Origin: a virus
DNA: 20,376 bases
Strand: one strand, 5' to 3'
IMG/VR virus record: IMGVR_UViG_3300042691_012552
Location: 1 to 20,376 of that record
The notes below the pieces were generated by a model, which did not search any database, had not been told where the DNA came from, and worked only from the letters and a program-made list of their open reading frames with translations. Positions 8,018 through 14,576 of this stretch are shown one piece after another. The position numbers were made by a program, and so were the translations under genes. Every line of letters starts with the position of its first letter. Position 1 is the first letter of the stretch.

Positions 8018-9204
8018 AAAGGTAATACTCTAATAAATTTATTATAAGATTCGTTTACTTTCTTTTTAGTTTTCTTTTTAGGTTCTGTTTTCTTTTTAGG
8101 TTTTGATTTAGGTTCTGGTTTAGGTTCCGTTTTCTTTTTAGGTTTCTTTTTAGGTTCTGGTGTGGGTTCTAGTTCTAAATCAATTGGTTTAGGTATTGGT
8201 TTAGGTCTTGGTTTAGGTCTTGGTTTAGGTCTTGGTTTAGGTATAGAAACAGGTTCTGGTTCAATATCAATTGGTTTTGGTTTAATGCTTCTTCTGCGTT
8301 TAGTTCGATCTCTTAATGAAGGAGCAATATCTTCTGGTGTTCTTCTTTTTGGTAGATATGGTGTTTCTGGATTTCCTTCTATTGGAGCATCAACTTCTAT
8401 GCCTCTTCTTTCGAAGTCTCTCATTTCACTTTCACTATCACCAGAAGGCATAATGTTCGCTTGTATTTGTTCGCCACCTTCATGTCCTTTGTAACCAGTA
8501 AAAGAAGCTTTTGCTCTCATTGAGCCATCTTCTAATACTTCCATTGGCATATTATAGTGTTTATTTTCTGGTTTCTCACACCATTTAGTAACACGCAAAA
8601 TTGTAATTGGATTAGCTGGACCTTCTGGAATATCCATACCAGAATCTTTAATTCTAAAATACCAAGCAGGAATATCTAACATTTTGTTTATTAATTTTTC
8701 TTTAAAAAATTTTGCTCCTTTTTTTGCTCTTGGATCATTTAAAATTAATCTAGCCTGTTCATCCAAATTAGCAATTCTATTTGATAATTCGAAATCAAAT
8801 ACAAGATAATGATCTTCAAATTTTAAAACATTATGTCCGGTTTGATCTAATTCATCAAATAAAGCTTGTATACTTTCTTGGTTTTCTGGATCAGCATCTT
8901 CTGCTAATTCTTCTAAATCAGTAAAATAATCATGTTGTAGTGATAACTGTATTTTTGATTCGCGTTTTTCTTTATCCCAAAATCTTTCTTTCTCTGCATA
9001 TTCTTGATTTTTACGAGTTAATCCAGTTCCAGCAAGACTTACTCCTCCACCAAATCGTCTTCCTCCAGATCCACCATAATTTCCTCTATCTACAAATCTA
9101 TTAAATACTCTACGAGGATCTGCTAGAGGATCTGCTGGTTCTTCAAAAGCTTCTTTTAAAACTTCCTTATACTTTTCATATATCATTTTTATATCTTCAG
9201 CCAT
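8014..9204 (-). CDS. Basic virion protein with PKPR repeats; candidate internal head protein
   Basis: 396 residues, not recognised by family. It begins MAEDIKMIYEKYKEVLKEAFEEP, an amphipathic helix carrying an L-K-E-A site (16-19) that fits T4 gp21 cleavage. Residues 38-62 are Gly/Arg-rich. Residues 95-240 look folded (EDHYLVFDFELSNRIANLDE; PAWYFRIKDSGMDIP). From residue 285 to the end it is disordered and very basic, with PKPR repeats then K/P/E blocks (KKKPKKKTEPKPEPK). A targeting-like N-terminus plus a polycationic body suggests DNA binding inside the capsid, like T4 internal proteins. It lies on the reverse strand inside the head cluster. Its start is 5 nt after CTAAATA (9210-9216, reverse), implying late expression. 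Structural status is inference. Confidence 0.6.
   Translation of the reverse strand: MAEDIKMIYEKYKEVLKEAFEEPADPLADPRRVFNRFVDRGNYGGSGGRRFGGGVSLAGTGLTRKNQEYAEKERFWDKEKRESKIQLSLQHDYFTDLEELAEDADPENQESIQALFDELDQTGHNVLKFEDHYLVFDFELSNRIANLDEQARLILNDPRAKKGAKFFKEKLINKMLDIPAWYFRIKDSGMDIPEGPANPITILRVTKWCEKPENKHYNMPMEVLEDGSMRAKASFTGYKGHEGGEQIQANIMPSGDSESEMRDFERRGIEVDAPIEGNPETPYLPKRRTPEDIAPSLRDRTKRRRSIKPKPIDIEPEPVSIPKPRPKPRPKPRPKPIPKPIDLELEPTPEPKKKPKKKTEPKPEPKSKPKKKTEPKKKTKKKVNESYNKFIRVLPF
8186..8245 (+). repeat. 12-bp tandem repeat, five units
   Basis: Units begin at 8186, 8198, 8210, 8222 and 8234. The three central units are GGTTTAGGTCTT; the first ends in ATT and the last in ATA. On the reverse strand they encode the Pro-Lys-Pro-Arg repeat of the 396-aa protein. 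Related degenerate TTTAGGTT-type hexamers continue through 8070-8160. The length is a multiple of three, so unit loss or gain keeps frame. Confidence 0.85.
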
Positions 9205-9209
9205 AAGAT

Positions 9210-9216
9210 TATTTAG
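9210..9216 (-). promoter_or_regulatory. Late-promoter-like motif CTAAATA (reverse)
   Basis: Read on the reverse strand, CTAAATA is followed by ATCTT (5 nt) and the ATG ending at 9204. It is divergent from the gp21 copy. Confidence 0.6.
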
Positions 9217-9266
9217 GTTTTTTTGTTATTTTAAATCATTTACACTAAAAAAATTAATAGTTTAAT

Positions 9267-9273
9267 CTAAATA
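9267..9273 (+). promoter_or_regulatory. Late-promoter-like motif CTAAATA
   Basis: CTAAATA, then ATTTT (5 nt), then the gp21 ATG at 9279. Confidence 0.6.
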
Positions 9274-9278
9274 ATTTT

Positions 9279-9950
9279 ATGTCATTAAAATTGATCGTAG
9301 AAAAACCTGCTCCAGAAGAAGAGTTTGAATATATTCTTGAAGAAAAAGATAGAAATAGCCCTGCAACTCTTTATATCAAAGGTCCATACATGATGGCAGA
9401 AAACTTCAATCGAAACAATAGATTATATCGTTTAGAAGAAATGGTTAAAGAAGTGGATCGATATACTAGTGAAATGATAAAAACAAATCGTGCATTAGGA
9501 ACATTAAATCACGAAAGCAGCGCAGAAGTTAATTTAGATAGAGTCTGTCATATAGTAACTGAATTAAAACAAGACGGTAATATTTTTCATGGAAAAAGTA
9601 AAGTATTAACTACTCCATGTGGACAAATAGTTCGCTCATTAATTCAAGACGGTGTAAAAGTGGGAATGAGTTCAAGGGCATTAGGACAATTAGAAGAAGC
9701 ATCTGGTGGTAAAAATATTGTAAAGGATTTAAGATTAATTTCAATAGATTGTGTTGCTGATCCTTCATTTCCTAAAGCTTTCGTAAATGGTATTTTAGAA
9801 TCTAAACAATGGGTTCTTGGTGAGTCAGGTCAATTTGAAGAAGTCTATGATGGATTTGAAAAACAAATTTCAAAGTTACCAAAAGTTCAAGTAGAAGCTT
9901 ATCTTAAAGAATGTATTTTGGATTTCTTAAATAAAATTAAATTTAACTAA
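9279..9950 (+). CDS. 21: Prohead core protease (T4 gp21-like)
   Basis: 223 residues, near the T4 gp21 length of about 212. Key features are YIKGPYMMAENFNRNNRLY at 32-50 (substrate strand region), the histidine motif TLNHESSAEVN with H78, and GVKVGMSSRALG at 125-136 with the nucleophile Ser131 or Ser132. This matches herpes-like assembly proteases of T4 type. The enzyme sits in the prohead core, cleaves scaffold and capsid proteins after L-x-E or I-x-E, and then degrades itself. Possible substrates in this window carry L-x-E-[A/T] near their N-termini: gp22, gp23 and several small basic or acidic proteins. The gene has its own late-like motif 5 nt before the ATG and is followed, in T4-like order, by a small core protein, gp22 and gp23. 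Confidence 0.88.
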   Translation: MSLKLIVEKPAPEEEFEYILEEKDRNSPATLYIKGPYMMAENFNRNNRLYRLEEMVKEVDRYTSEMIKTNRALGTLNHESSAEVNLDRVCHIVTELKQDGNIFHGKSKVLTTPCGQIVRSLIQDGVKVGMSSRALGQLEEASGGKNIVKDLRLISIDCVADPSFPKAFVNGILESKQWVLGESGQFEEVYDGFEKQISKLPKVQVEAYLKECILDFLNKIKFN

Positions 9951-9953
9951 ATA
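9947..9953 (+). promoter_or_regulatory. Late-promoter-like motif CTAAATA
   Basis: The motif contains the gp21 stop codon (TAA 9948-9950), followed by CAACT (5 nt) and the ATG at 9959. Confidence 0.6.
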
Positions 9954-9958
9954 CAACT

Positions 9959-10201
9959 ATGGATATAATTAAAGAAAATATCGTAAAATTTGTTGATACT
10001 ATAATTCAAGATGATTATAGAAAAGCACATAAATATTTGGAAGTCTTAATACAAGAAAAAGTAAAAGAAAAAATTAAAAAGGCTTCTAAATTAAAACCAT
10101 TCGGAAAAAAAGAAGATTCTAAAAAGAAATCAAAAAAGAAAGGCAAAATGCCTGCTTTCTTGAAAAAAATGAAAGAAAAGAAGTCAGAATCCGAAAAATA
10201 A
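9959..10201 (+). CDS. Small lysine-rich prohead core protein (gp67-like position)
   Basis: 80 residues. The first 40 (NIVKFVDTIIQDDYRKAHKYLEVLIQEKVKEKIKKA) form two predicted helices resembling the start of T4 gp67, where 'I..s.D...A.k.f...m..r..dli..ek' occurs. gp67 is a minor prohead core protein that helps set head shape. In T4 the C-terminal half of gp67 is strongly acidic. Here it is the opposite: residues 40-80 are packed with lysine (KKEDSKKKSKKKGK, KKMKEKKSESEK). The place between gp21 and gp22 also fits a core component. The late-like motif sits 5 nt upstream. The homology to gp67 is a suggestion from pattern and position only. Confidence 0.6.
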   Translation: MDIIKENIVKFVDTIIQDDYRKAHKYLEVLIQEKVKEKIKKASKLKPFGKKEDSKKKSKKKGKMPAFLKKMKEKKSESEK

Positions 10202-10207
10202 TAAATA
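10201..10207 (+). promoter_or_regulatory. Late-promoter-like motif ATAAATA, 18 nt from gp22 ATG
   Basis: ATAAATA overlaps the last base of the preceding stop codon. It is 18 nt from the ATG at 10226, the longest gap in the set, so the gp22 mRNA would have a leader of about 13 nt. CTAATA (10218-10223) lies closer to the start and may be an alternative element. Confidence 0.4.
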
Positions 10208-10225
10208 AAATAGATAACTAATATT

Positions 10226-11107
10226 ATGGAAATTTCTAAACTTTTAAAGGAAGCAACACAGGGTATCTTAACTGATGAAACCCTATCACAAATCCAAGAA
10301 GCATTTGATGGTGCTGTAAATGAGCGTGTCAAGATTCATGTAGAAAAAGCATTGATGGAACAAGATCTAGAATACACTGCAAAAGCAGAACAATTATTAG
10401 AAGCCATTGATGCTGATCATTCTAAAAAACTTAAACGTGTTGTAGAAGCAGTTGATACTAACAATGCTGCAAAATTACAAATGGTTGTAAATCGTTATCA
10501 ATCAATTATTAAAGAACAAGCTAACCAATTTAAATCTGATTTGGTTGATAAAATTTCCGATTACATTGATATCTTCATTGAATCAAAAATCCCGCAGAAA
10601 TCTATTAACGAAGCAGTTAAGAATCAAAAAGCAAGAATCATTCTTAACAATCTTCGTGAGTCATTAGCAATTAATGCTGCATTAATGAGTGAATCATTAA
10701 AAGATGCATTGATCGATGGTAAAACTCAAATCGATGAATCCAAGTCTGCATTAAAAGCTGCACAACAAGAAGCCAAAACTCTTCGTGAATCTTTTGAAAA
10801 AACAAAAGCAGCATTGGTTTTAGAACAAAAGACTGCACATTTAAATCCTAAGAAAAAAGAATATGCTCTTAGAGTTTTTGAAGGCAAGTCTCCAAAATTT
10901 ATTGTAGAAAATATTGATTACACTTTATCACTTTTCGATAAGAAAGAAGAAGAAAGATTAGAAACATTAAAAGAACAAGCTTTCGAATCTCGTAAAGTAA
11001 AATCTGATAGAATTGTAATCGAAGAAGATACACAAGAAGAAATTTCAAATTCAGAAAATAATTTTTCGCACGTTCGAAATTATTTAAATGAATTAGGTAA
11101 ATACTAA
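10226..11107 (+). CDS. 22: Prohead core scaffolding protein (T4 gp22-like)
   Basis: 293 residues (T4 gp22 about 270). The protein is almost entirely helical, low in aromatic residues, and rich in Ala, Glu, Lys and Leu, typical of the core scaffold. The centre has NRYQSIIKEQANQFKSDLVDKISDYIDIFIE, then NEAVKNQKARIILNNLRESLAINAALM, matching the gp22 pattern. The N-terminus carries L-L-K-E-A at residues 6-10, a likely gp21 cleavage site, and there are many internal E-rich sites. The scaffold guides gp23 assembly and is then degraded by gp21. It uses CGT for several arginines, like gp23, while most other genes use AGA; this is typical of strong expression. It is followed by a 99-nt leader and gp23. 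Confidence 0.85.
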   Translation: MEISKLLKEATQGILTDETLSQIQEAFDGAVNERVKIHVEKALMEQDLEYTAKAEQLLEAIDADHSKKLKRVVEAVDTNNAAKLQMVVNRYQSIIKEQANQFKSDLVDKISDYIDIFIESKIPQKSINEAVKNQKARIILNNLRESLAINAALMSESLKDALIDGKTQIDESKSALKAAQQEAKTLRESFEKTKAALVLEQKTAHLNPKKKEYALRVFEGKSPKFIVENIDYTLSLFDKKEEERLETLKEQAFESRKVKSDRIVIEEDTQEEISNSENNFSHVRNYLNELGKY

Positions 11108-11131
11108 TATGTTTACCTACAAATTTGGTAG

Positions 11132-11181
11132 AAGTATAACATACTTGAGTTCCTGCATGTTCAACTAACATGCTTGAGGTC
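11132..11181 (+). promoter_or_regulatory. Duplicated hairpin element in the gp23 leader
   Basis: Hairpin A: AAGTAT (11132-11137), loop AAC, ATACTT (11141-11146). Hairpin B: GCATGTT (11155-11161), loop CAACT, AACATGC (11167-11173). The 15-mer AACATACTTGAGTTC (11138-11152) recurs as AACATGCTTGAGGTC (11167-11181) with two differences, so hairpin arm plus TTGAG is duplicated. The element lies in the only long leader of the window, before the most highly expressed late gene. It could control mRNA stability or translation. No T-run follows, so a terminator is unlikely. Confidence 0.6.
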
Positions 11182-11206
11182 GAAAAAGAAAGAAACAAAA
11201 ACACAT

Positions 11207-12799
11207 ATGAAACAAATCAAACCCGCACAATCATATATTGATCAAGATCGCGCAAAAGTTCTATTGGAAAAATGGCAACCAGTGCTAGATTATACCAGTA
11301 AGAATGTAGCTGCAATTGAAGATGAACACACTCGTTTAAACACTGCAATGCTTTTGGAAAACCAAGAAGCTTATTGCTTACGTGAAGCAAACGTAGCTGG
11401 TGGAACTGATGGAGTATTCGGTTCGGTTAATAATGGGCAATATGGTAATGCTTTTGGAAACACTGATTTCTACGCAGGTGGAGATTCTCGTTTACCAAAA
11501 ATTCTTATCCCCATGATTCGTCGTACTTTCCCCGAATTAATCACTAACGAAATTGTTGGTGTTCAGCCTATGTCTGGACCTGTTGGTCTAGCATTCGCAC
11601 TTCGTTACAAGTACAGCAATCAAACACTAGGTGGTAATACACAAGATGCATCTTCTGGACAAACTCTTAACAATACTACTGTAACACCAGTTTACAGTTC
11701 TTATTCTAATGGAGTTGGTCAAGGCCCAGTACAAGGATACGTTCAAGGTGGTACATTTATACCAGCTCCCGGTATCCATACTAATACAACTGTATCTTAC
11801 TACGGATCTGCTAGTGCTCCATTCAACAAATCTCCCGGTGGAGATAACGAATTAGGATGGCAACATCTAGATTCTCGTTATACTGGTGTAGCTTCTGCTC
11901 AACTATCAGGTAATGCTGAATGGAACTTCTCAGCACAAGATCAGGGTGTTGCTGAAATTCTAAAGAATTTCGAAATCAATGCAAACATCCCAACTGTTGA
12001 AGTATCCTTCGAGAAAACCGCAGTTGAAGCTGGTACTCGTAGACTTGGTGCTAAATGGTCAGTTGAACTTGAGCAGGACTTAAAGAATATGAACGGTATC
12101 GACATTGATGCTGAGATCACTAATGCTATGGCATATGAGATCCAAGCTGAAATCGACCGTGAAATGATTATCCGTATGATCCAGACTTCCTTAAATGGTG
12201 GTTTCGGAAAAGGATATTCTATTTGGTCCCCTCAATCTGCCGATGGTCGTTGGTTGGTTGAACGTAATCGTGACTTCTACCAGAGAGTTATTATCGAAGC
12301 AAACCGCATTGCAATTCGCAATCGTCGTGGTCCTGCAAACTTTATTGTTGCAACTCCTCGCGTTTGTGCAATTTTTGAAATGTTACCCGAATTCCAGTGG
12401 GTAACCGTTCAGGGCAATGTTAGCACCCAGTCAACTGGCGTTGCTAAAGTTGGTTCTCTAGGTGGTCGTTTCCAAGTTTATCGTGACACTCGCACTGAAG
12501 TTCAGAACAGCAATGTTTACGGTGATCTAGGTTACACTACAACAACCCCCGGTGTTGAATATGCCTTATTAGGTTATAAAGGTACTGAGTTCTATGACTC
12601 TGGTATCATTTATTGCCCATACATTCCAGTTATGATTCAGAGAACAATTGGTCCAAATGATTTTGCTCCTCGCGTTGGTCTATTGACCAGATATGGCGTG
12701 GTAGACAATATTTTCGGAGCCGCATTGTATTATCATACAATTATTCTCAAAAATCTTGGTCAGGCATTTACCCCCGGTAATCAGGCCGTATATTTTTAA
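11207..12799 (+). CDS. 23: Major capsid protein (T4 gp23-like)
   Basis: 530 residues from the ATG at 11207 (T4 gp23 is 521). This start is chosen over the in-frame TTG at 11174 because TTG would fall in a predicted hairpin region and add a non-conserved basic stretch. T4 landmarks: a helical N-terminal delta domain, then RRTFPELITNEIVGVQPMSGPVGLAFALR, EKTAVEAGTRRLGAKWSVELEQDL, IDIDAEITNAMAYEIQAEID, GNFI-like ANFIVATPRV, GSLGGRFQVY and YKGTEFYDSGIIYCPYIPV. Residues 57-61 (CLREA) give the likely gp21 cleavage after E60, close to E65 in T4. The gene uses CGT/CGC for nearly all arginines, unlike its AGA-using neighbours. A-rich sequence, not a Shine-Dalgarno site, precedes the ATG. A strong terminator follows. 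Confidence 0.92.
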   Translation: MKQIKPAQSYIDQDRAKVLLEKWQPVLDYTSKNVAAIEDEHTRLNTAMLLENQEAYCLREANVAGGTDGVFGSVNNGQYGNAFGNTDFYAGGDSRLPKILIPMIRRTFPELITNEIVGVQPMSGPVGLAFALRYKYSNQTLGGNTQDASSGQTLNNTTVTPVYSSYSNGVGQGPVQGYVQGGTFIPAPGIHTNTTVSYYGSASAPFNKSPGGDNELGWQHLDSRYTGVASAQLSGNAEWNFSAQDQGVAEILKNFEINANIPTVEVSFEKTAVEAGTRRLGAKWSVELEQDLKNMNGIDIDAEITNAMAYEIQAEIDREMIIRMIQTSLNGGFGKGYSIWSPQSADGRWLVERNRDFYQRVIIEANRIAIRNRRGPANFIVATPRVCAIFEMLPEFQWVTVQGNVSTQSTGVAKVGSLGGRFQVYRDTRTEVQNSNVYGDLGYTTTTPGVEYALLGYKGTEFYDSGIIYCPYIPVMIQRTIGPNDFAPRVGLLTRYGVVDNIFGAALYYHTIILKNLGQAFTPGNQAVYF

Positions 12800-12830
12800 A
12801 TTTAAGTATTTAAAAATAAACAACTTACAA

Positions 12831-12860
12831 AAACCCGCAGAGAAATCTGCGGGTTTTTTT
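12831..12860 (+). terminator. Rho-independent terminator after gp23
   Basis: CCCGCAGA (12834-12841), GAAA loop, TCTGCGGG (12846-12853), then seven T (12854-12860). AAA before the stem can extend pairing. It ends the head transcript. Confidence 0.92.
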
Positions 12861-12861
12861 A

Positions 12862-12890
12862 TTGACATTTATTAAATTTTTTTATAAACT
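12862..12890 (+). promoter_or_regulatory. Putative sigma-70-like promoter
   Basis: TTGACA (12862-12867) begins one base after the terminator T-run. TATAAA (12883-12888) lies 15 nt downstream, or TAAACT (12885-12890) at 17 nt. The 53-aa ORF starts at 12897, so any leader would be very short. It shares TTGACATTT with the box at 761. Confidence 0.4.
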
Positions 12891-12896
12891 TTAATA

Positions 12897-13058
12897 ATGA
12901 TTAAACAATTTTTAACAGAAACACTTTTGGGTGATTTCTTATTTGAAAATGATATATGGACTGTTTGCTTAATTGAGGGTGGTGATGTTCGTCATTTTAG
13001 ATCGGATCAAATTAAGATCCATAAAAATGGTACATTTGATATTATTAAATTGAATTAA
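12897..13058 (+). CDS. Small hypothetical protein, 53 aa
   Basis: MIKQFLTETLLGDFLFEND... to ...DIIKLN. Not recognised. It fills the gap between the gp23 terminator and the homing endonuclease, and a TTGACA/TATAAA pair lies just upstream. Its first ten residues (MIKQFLTET) resemble the short amphipathic N-terminus of T4 internal proteins, with L-T-E-T at 6-9 as a possible gp21 site. The rest has a Trp and a strand-like end (QIKIHKNGTFDIIKL). The stop overlaps that of the convergent endonuclease gene by 3 bp (TTAA at 13055-13058). Coding status is supported by a clean frame, compact junction and upstream promoter, but the length is short. Confidence 0.5.
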   Translation: MIKQFLTETLLGDFLFENDIWTVCLIEGGDVRHFRSDQIKIHKNGTFDIIKLN

Positions 13059-13780
13059 TTACCAATCGTATTTAATTTTTCTATTTTATATCCTTTAGAT
13101 GATTTAATAATATTATTAGAACATCTATTTAGATTGGAAGCTTCTAATTTATTTTGTTTTGCGTATTCAGTTAAATTATCCACTATTATTTTATTTCCAT
13201 GTGGATCAATTATTAAAAACTGTCCATTATATTTTGTTTTCTTGTTTTCTATTTTTAAGTCATATTTATTTTTTACCCAGATATATTTTTTTGGTTTATT
13301 TATAATAGAACTTATATTATTTGGTTTACAATTTAATGTTTTAGCTATATCTTTTACTTTAACATTTTTATTATATAAATTAAACATTAAAATTACTTCA
13401 TCATCCGTAAATTTGCGTTGAGATTCGAAATGATTAATTAAATGAGATTCATCGAATTTTAACCCTAATGTAGAAGATGCTGTTTTACATATATTGTATT
13501 TCGGAACTAATGTATCTAAAAAATATTGTTCCTTTTCAATACATTTATCTTTTGAACATATTTCTAAAATTGAAAATATAAAATCTATATTTTTGTATTT
13601 ATTATAACTATGTTGAAGAAATTTACATGGATTTTTATTTATATGTAGTAATCTTCTATGATTTAAAAATCTTTTATTAAAACTAATAGAAGCACTTCCT
13701 ATATAAAATTCATTATTAACAGGATTTTCTATTTTATAAATTCCTGTTTGTTTTAAATTTTCCTCTAATGTTATTAACAT
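13055..13780 (-). CDS. GIY-YIG homing endonuclease (free-standing)
   Basis: 241 residues. The GIY-YIG nuclease domain spans residues 10-100: GIY (13-15), YIG (26-28), catalytic Arg37 (FNKRFLNH) and Glu84 in IEKEQYFLD, then PKYNIC. These align with I-TevI, including R27 and E75 of that enzyme. Residues 120-170 contain a helix-turn-helix-like repeat (VKVKDIAKTLNCKPNNISSIIN). The C-terminus (residues 187-236, DPHGNKIIVDNLTEYAKQNKLEASNLNRC...KGYKI) resembles the I-TevI C-terminal DNA-binding motif. Such enzymes cut a nearby allele and spread themselves by recombination. It begins 1 nt after the basic protein gene on the same strand, without its own promoter motif, and is very AT-rich, consistent with a mobile insertion. 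No intron is apparent around it. Confidence 0.88.
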   Translation of the reverse strand: MLITLEENLKQTGIYKIENPVNNEFYIGSASISFNKRFLNHRRLLHINKNPCKFLQHSYNKYKNIDFIFSILEICSKDKCIEKEQYFLDTLVPKYNICKTASSTLGLKFDESHLINHFESQRKFTDDEVILMFNLYNKNVKVKDIAKTLNCKPNNISSIINKPKKYIWVKNKYDLKIENKKTKYNGQFLIIDPHGNKIIVDNLTEYAKQNKLEASNLNRCSNNIIKSSKGYKIEKLNTIGN

Positions 13781-13781
13781 A

Positions 13782-14060
13782 TTATTTCCAATCTTTGCAA
13801 GCCATTGCTTTTGGTGTCCCCGCTTTTGCTTTAGAGCATCCGTGTCTTTTTTTAAAGCTCTTTTTTCTCTTTGTATTTCCAGATTTACCTGTTACTCTAA
13901 CTCCAGCTTGACCCCAATGTATACGTTTGATAGAACCATCAGATTGACGAGCACATTTAGTCCACTTTTTTCCTTTTCTGTTTGAGTGTGCTTTTTTTGT
14001 AACTTTAGTGCATTTAGTTTCTAACAAAACCATCATATCATATAATTCATCGAAATTCAT
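13782..14060 (-). CDS. Small basic protein with Cys/Lys-rich C-terminal motif; candidate internal head protein
   Basis: 92 residues. The ATG ending at 14060 is chosen because ATAAATA lies exactly 5 nt upstream; an in-frame GTG at 14075 would put that promoter inside the gene. The first 14 residues are acidic and amphipathic (MNFDELYDMMVLLE) and end in L-L-E-T, a likely gp21 site. The remaining 78 residues are strongly basic (TKVTKKAHSNRKGKKW, KRKKSFKKRH). The C-terminus RKKSFKKRHGC...KAGTPKAMACKDW recalls a short domain I have seen in large phages and algal viruses ('SF..RH.C....GT...W.C..W'; possibly DUF5872, not certain). Two Cys and one His could bind metal. It shares a transcript with the homing endonuclease. 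Function unknown; an internal DNA-binding role is inferred. Confidence 0.6.
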   Translation of the reverse strand: MNFDELYDMMVLLETKCTKVTKKAHSNRKGKKWTKCARQSDGSIKRIHWGQAGVRVTGKSGNTKRKKSFKKRHGCSKAKAGTPKAMACKDWK

Positions 14061-14065
14061 ATGAG

Positions 14066-14072
14066 TATTTAT
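14066..14072 (-). promoter_or_regulatory. Late-promoter-like motif ATAAATA (reverse)
   Basis: Reverse-strand ATAAATA, then CTCAT (5 nt), then the ATG ending at 14060. It decides the start of the basic protein. Confidence 0.55.
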
Positions 14073-14105
14073 CACAATTTTATATAAAAAGTTATATAAT
14101 TTAAG

Positions 14106-14112
14106 CTAAATA
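14106..14112 (+). promoter_or_regulatory. Late-promoter-like motif CTAAATACTATT
   Basis: CTAAATA is followed by CTATT and then the ATG at 14118. The 12 bases match the extended T4 late consensus (TATAAATACTATT, from memory) except for the first bases, and that consensus places the start site at the A of ATG. Confidence 0.65.
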
Positions 14113-14117
14113 CTATT

Positions 14118-14510
14118 ATGACATTTGATAGCTTTGTATATAATGTAAATGCAGATACTCCTCCAATGATTGGACCTAGTTTAACTGCTGCTGATGGTTC
14201 TGTAGTATTAATGACAACAGGTGCGACTTATAGTGGTAAAGTCGTAGATGGTGTATTATATAATGCAATAGCTGGTGCTGGAACAGCAACAGCAACATTA
14301 TCTGTAGGCACAACAGTACCTAATATATCTATTAAAGTACATCCTGTTTATAATGGTTCTACTTTTGCTCTTTATCTAGAAGATCGTAGTACTGTTTTAT
14401 TTACTGTTGTAACTGGTGCTGGTGCTACACTTCAACCATCTGCTACTGGTGTTGCAACATTTGATAATCGTGGACCAATTGAAAGACGTAGATTTGCTGT
14501 AGAGTTTTAA
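14118..14510 (+). CDS. Beta-rich small virion protein, possibly capsid decoration
   Basis: 130 residues, not recognised. Composition is rich in Ala, Thr, Gly and Val, with no Cys or Trp and few charges until the C-terminus (RGPIERRRFAVEF). Regular strands with short turns (SVVLMTTGATYSGKVVDGVLYNAIAGAG; TATATLSVGTT; ISIKVHP; FALYLEDRSTVLFTVV) suggest a beta sandwich. It is a stand-alone cassette: a near-perfect late motif 5 nt before the ATG and a strong terminator just after the stop. That layout suits a protein needed in high copy, such as a head decoration protein, but no homologue is recognised and this role is inference. Confidence 0.65.
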   Translation: MTFDSFVYNVNADTPPMIGPSLTAADGSVVLMTTGATYSGKVVDGVLYNAIAGAGTATATLSVGTTVPNISIKVHPVYNGSTFALYLEDRSTVLFTVVTGAGATLQPSATGVATFDNRGPIERRRFAVEF

Positions 14511-14525
14511 TTATAGTTTATTTTC

Positions 14526-14554
14526 AAAAAACCCCGCTTTAAGCGGGGTTTTTT
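14526..14554 (+). terminator. Rho-independent terminator, possibly bidirectional
   Basis: Six A (14526-14531), CCCCGC (14532-14537), loop TTTAA, GCGGGG (14543-14548), then six T (14549-14554). The A and T runs also pair. The symmetry lets it work on both strands. Confidence 0.92.
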
Positions 14555-14564
14555 GTTTTATACA

Positions 14565-14571
14565 GTAAATA
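14565..14571 (+). promoter_or_regulatory. Late-promoter-like motif GTAAATA
   Basis: GTAAATA, then TTTAT (5 nt), then the ATG at 14577. It lies 10 nt after the terminator and opens the baseplate operon. Confidence 0.55.
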
Positions 14572-14576
14572 TTTAT

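Noticed and set aside
8186-8245. Short regular repeats resembling a CRISPR-like array
   Set aside because: The units are 12 bp, directly abutting, without spacers, and lie in frame within a coding gene.
8162-8494. Forward-strand ORF of 110 codons with a Gly-Leu repeat
   Set aside because: It is the antisense of the PKPR repeat gene; the reverse frame has a promoter motif, a good start and a longer non-repetitive body.
11174-11206. TTG start extending the capsid protein by 11 residues
   Set aside because: It adds a basic stretch not expected in gp23 and starts directly after a hairpin; the ATG at 11207 gives the usual N-terminus.
13134-13421. Forward ORF of 95 codons over the homing endonuclease
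   Set aside because: Its product is a hydrophobic Phe/Leu-rich antisense shadow of the well-supported GIY-YIG gene.
14061-14075. GTG start extending the small basic protein by five residues
   Set aside because: The ATG at 14060 has the standard 5-nt gap to ATAAATA, and the extension would put the promoter inside the gene.
14080-14099. Two TTATATAA palindromes 4 nt apart in the divergent spacer
   Set aside because: Such sequences are expected by chance in this AT-rich DNA, and nothing else supports an operator.
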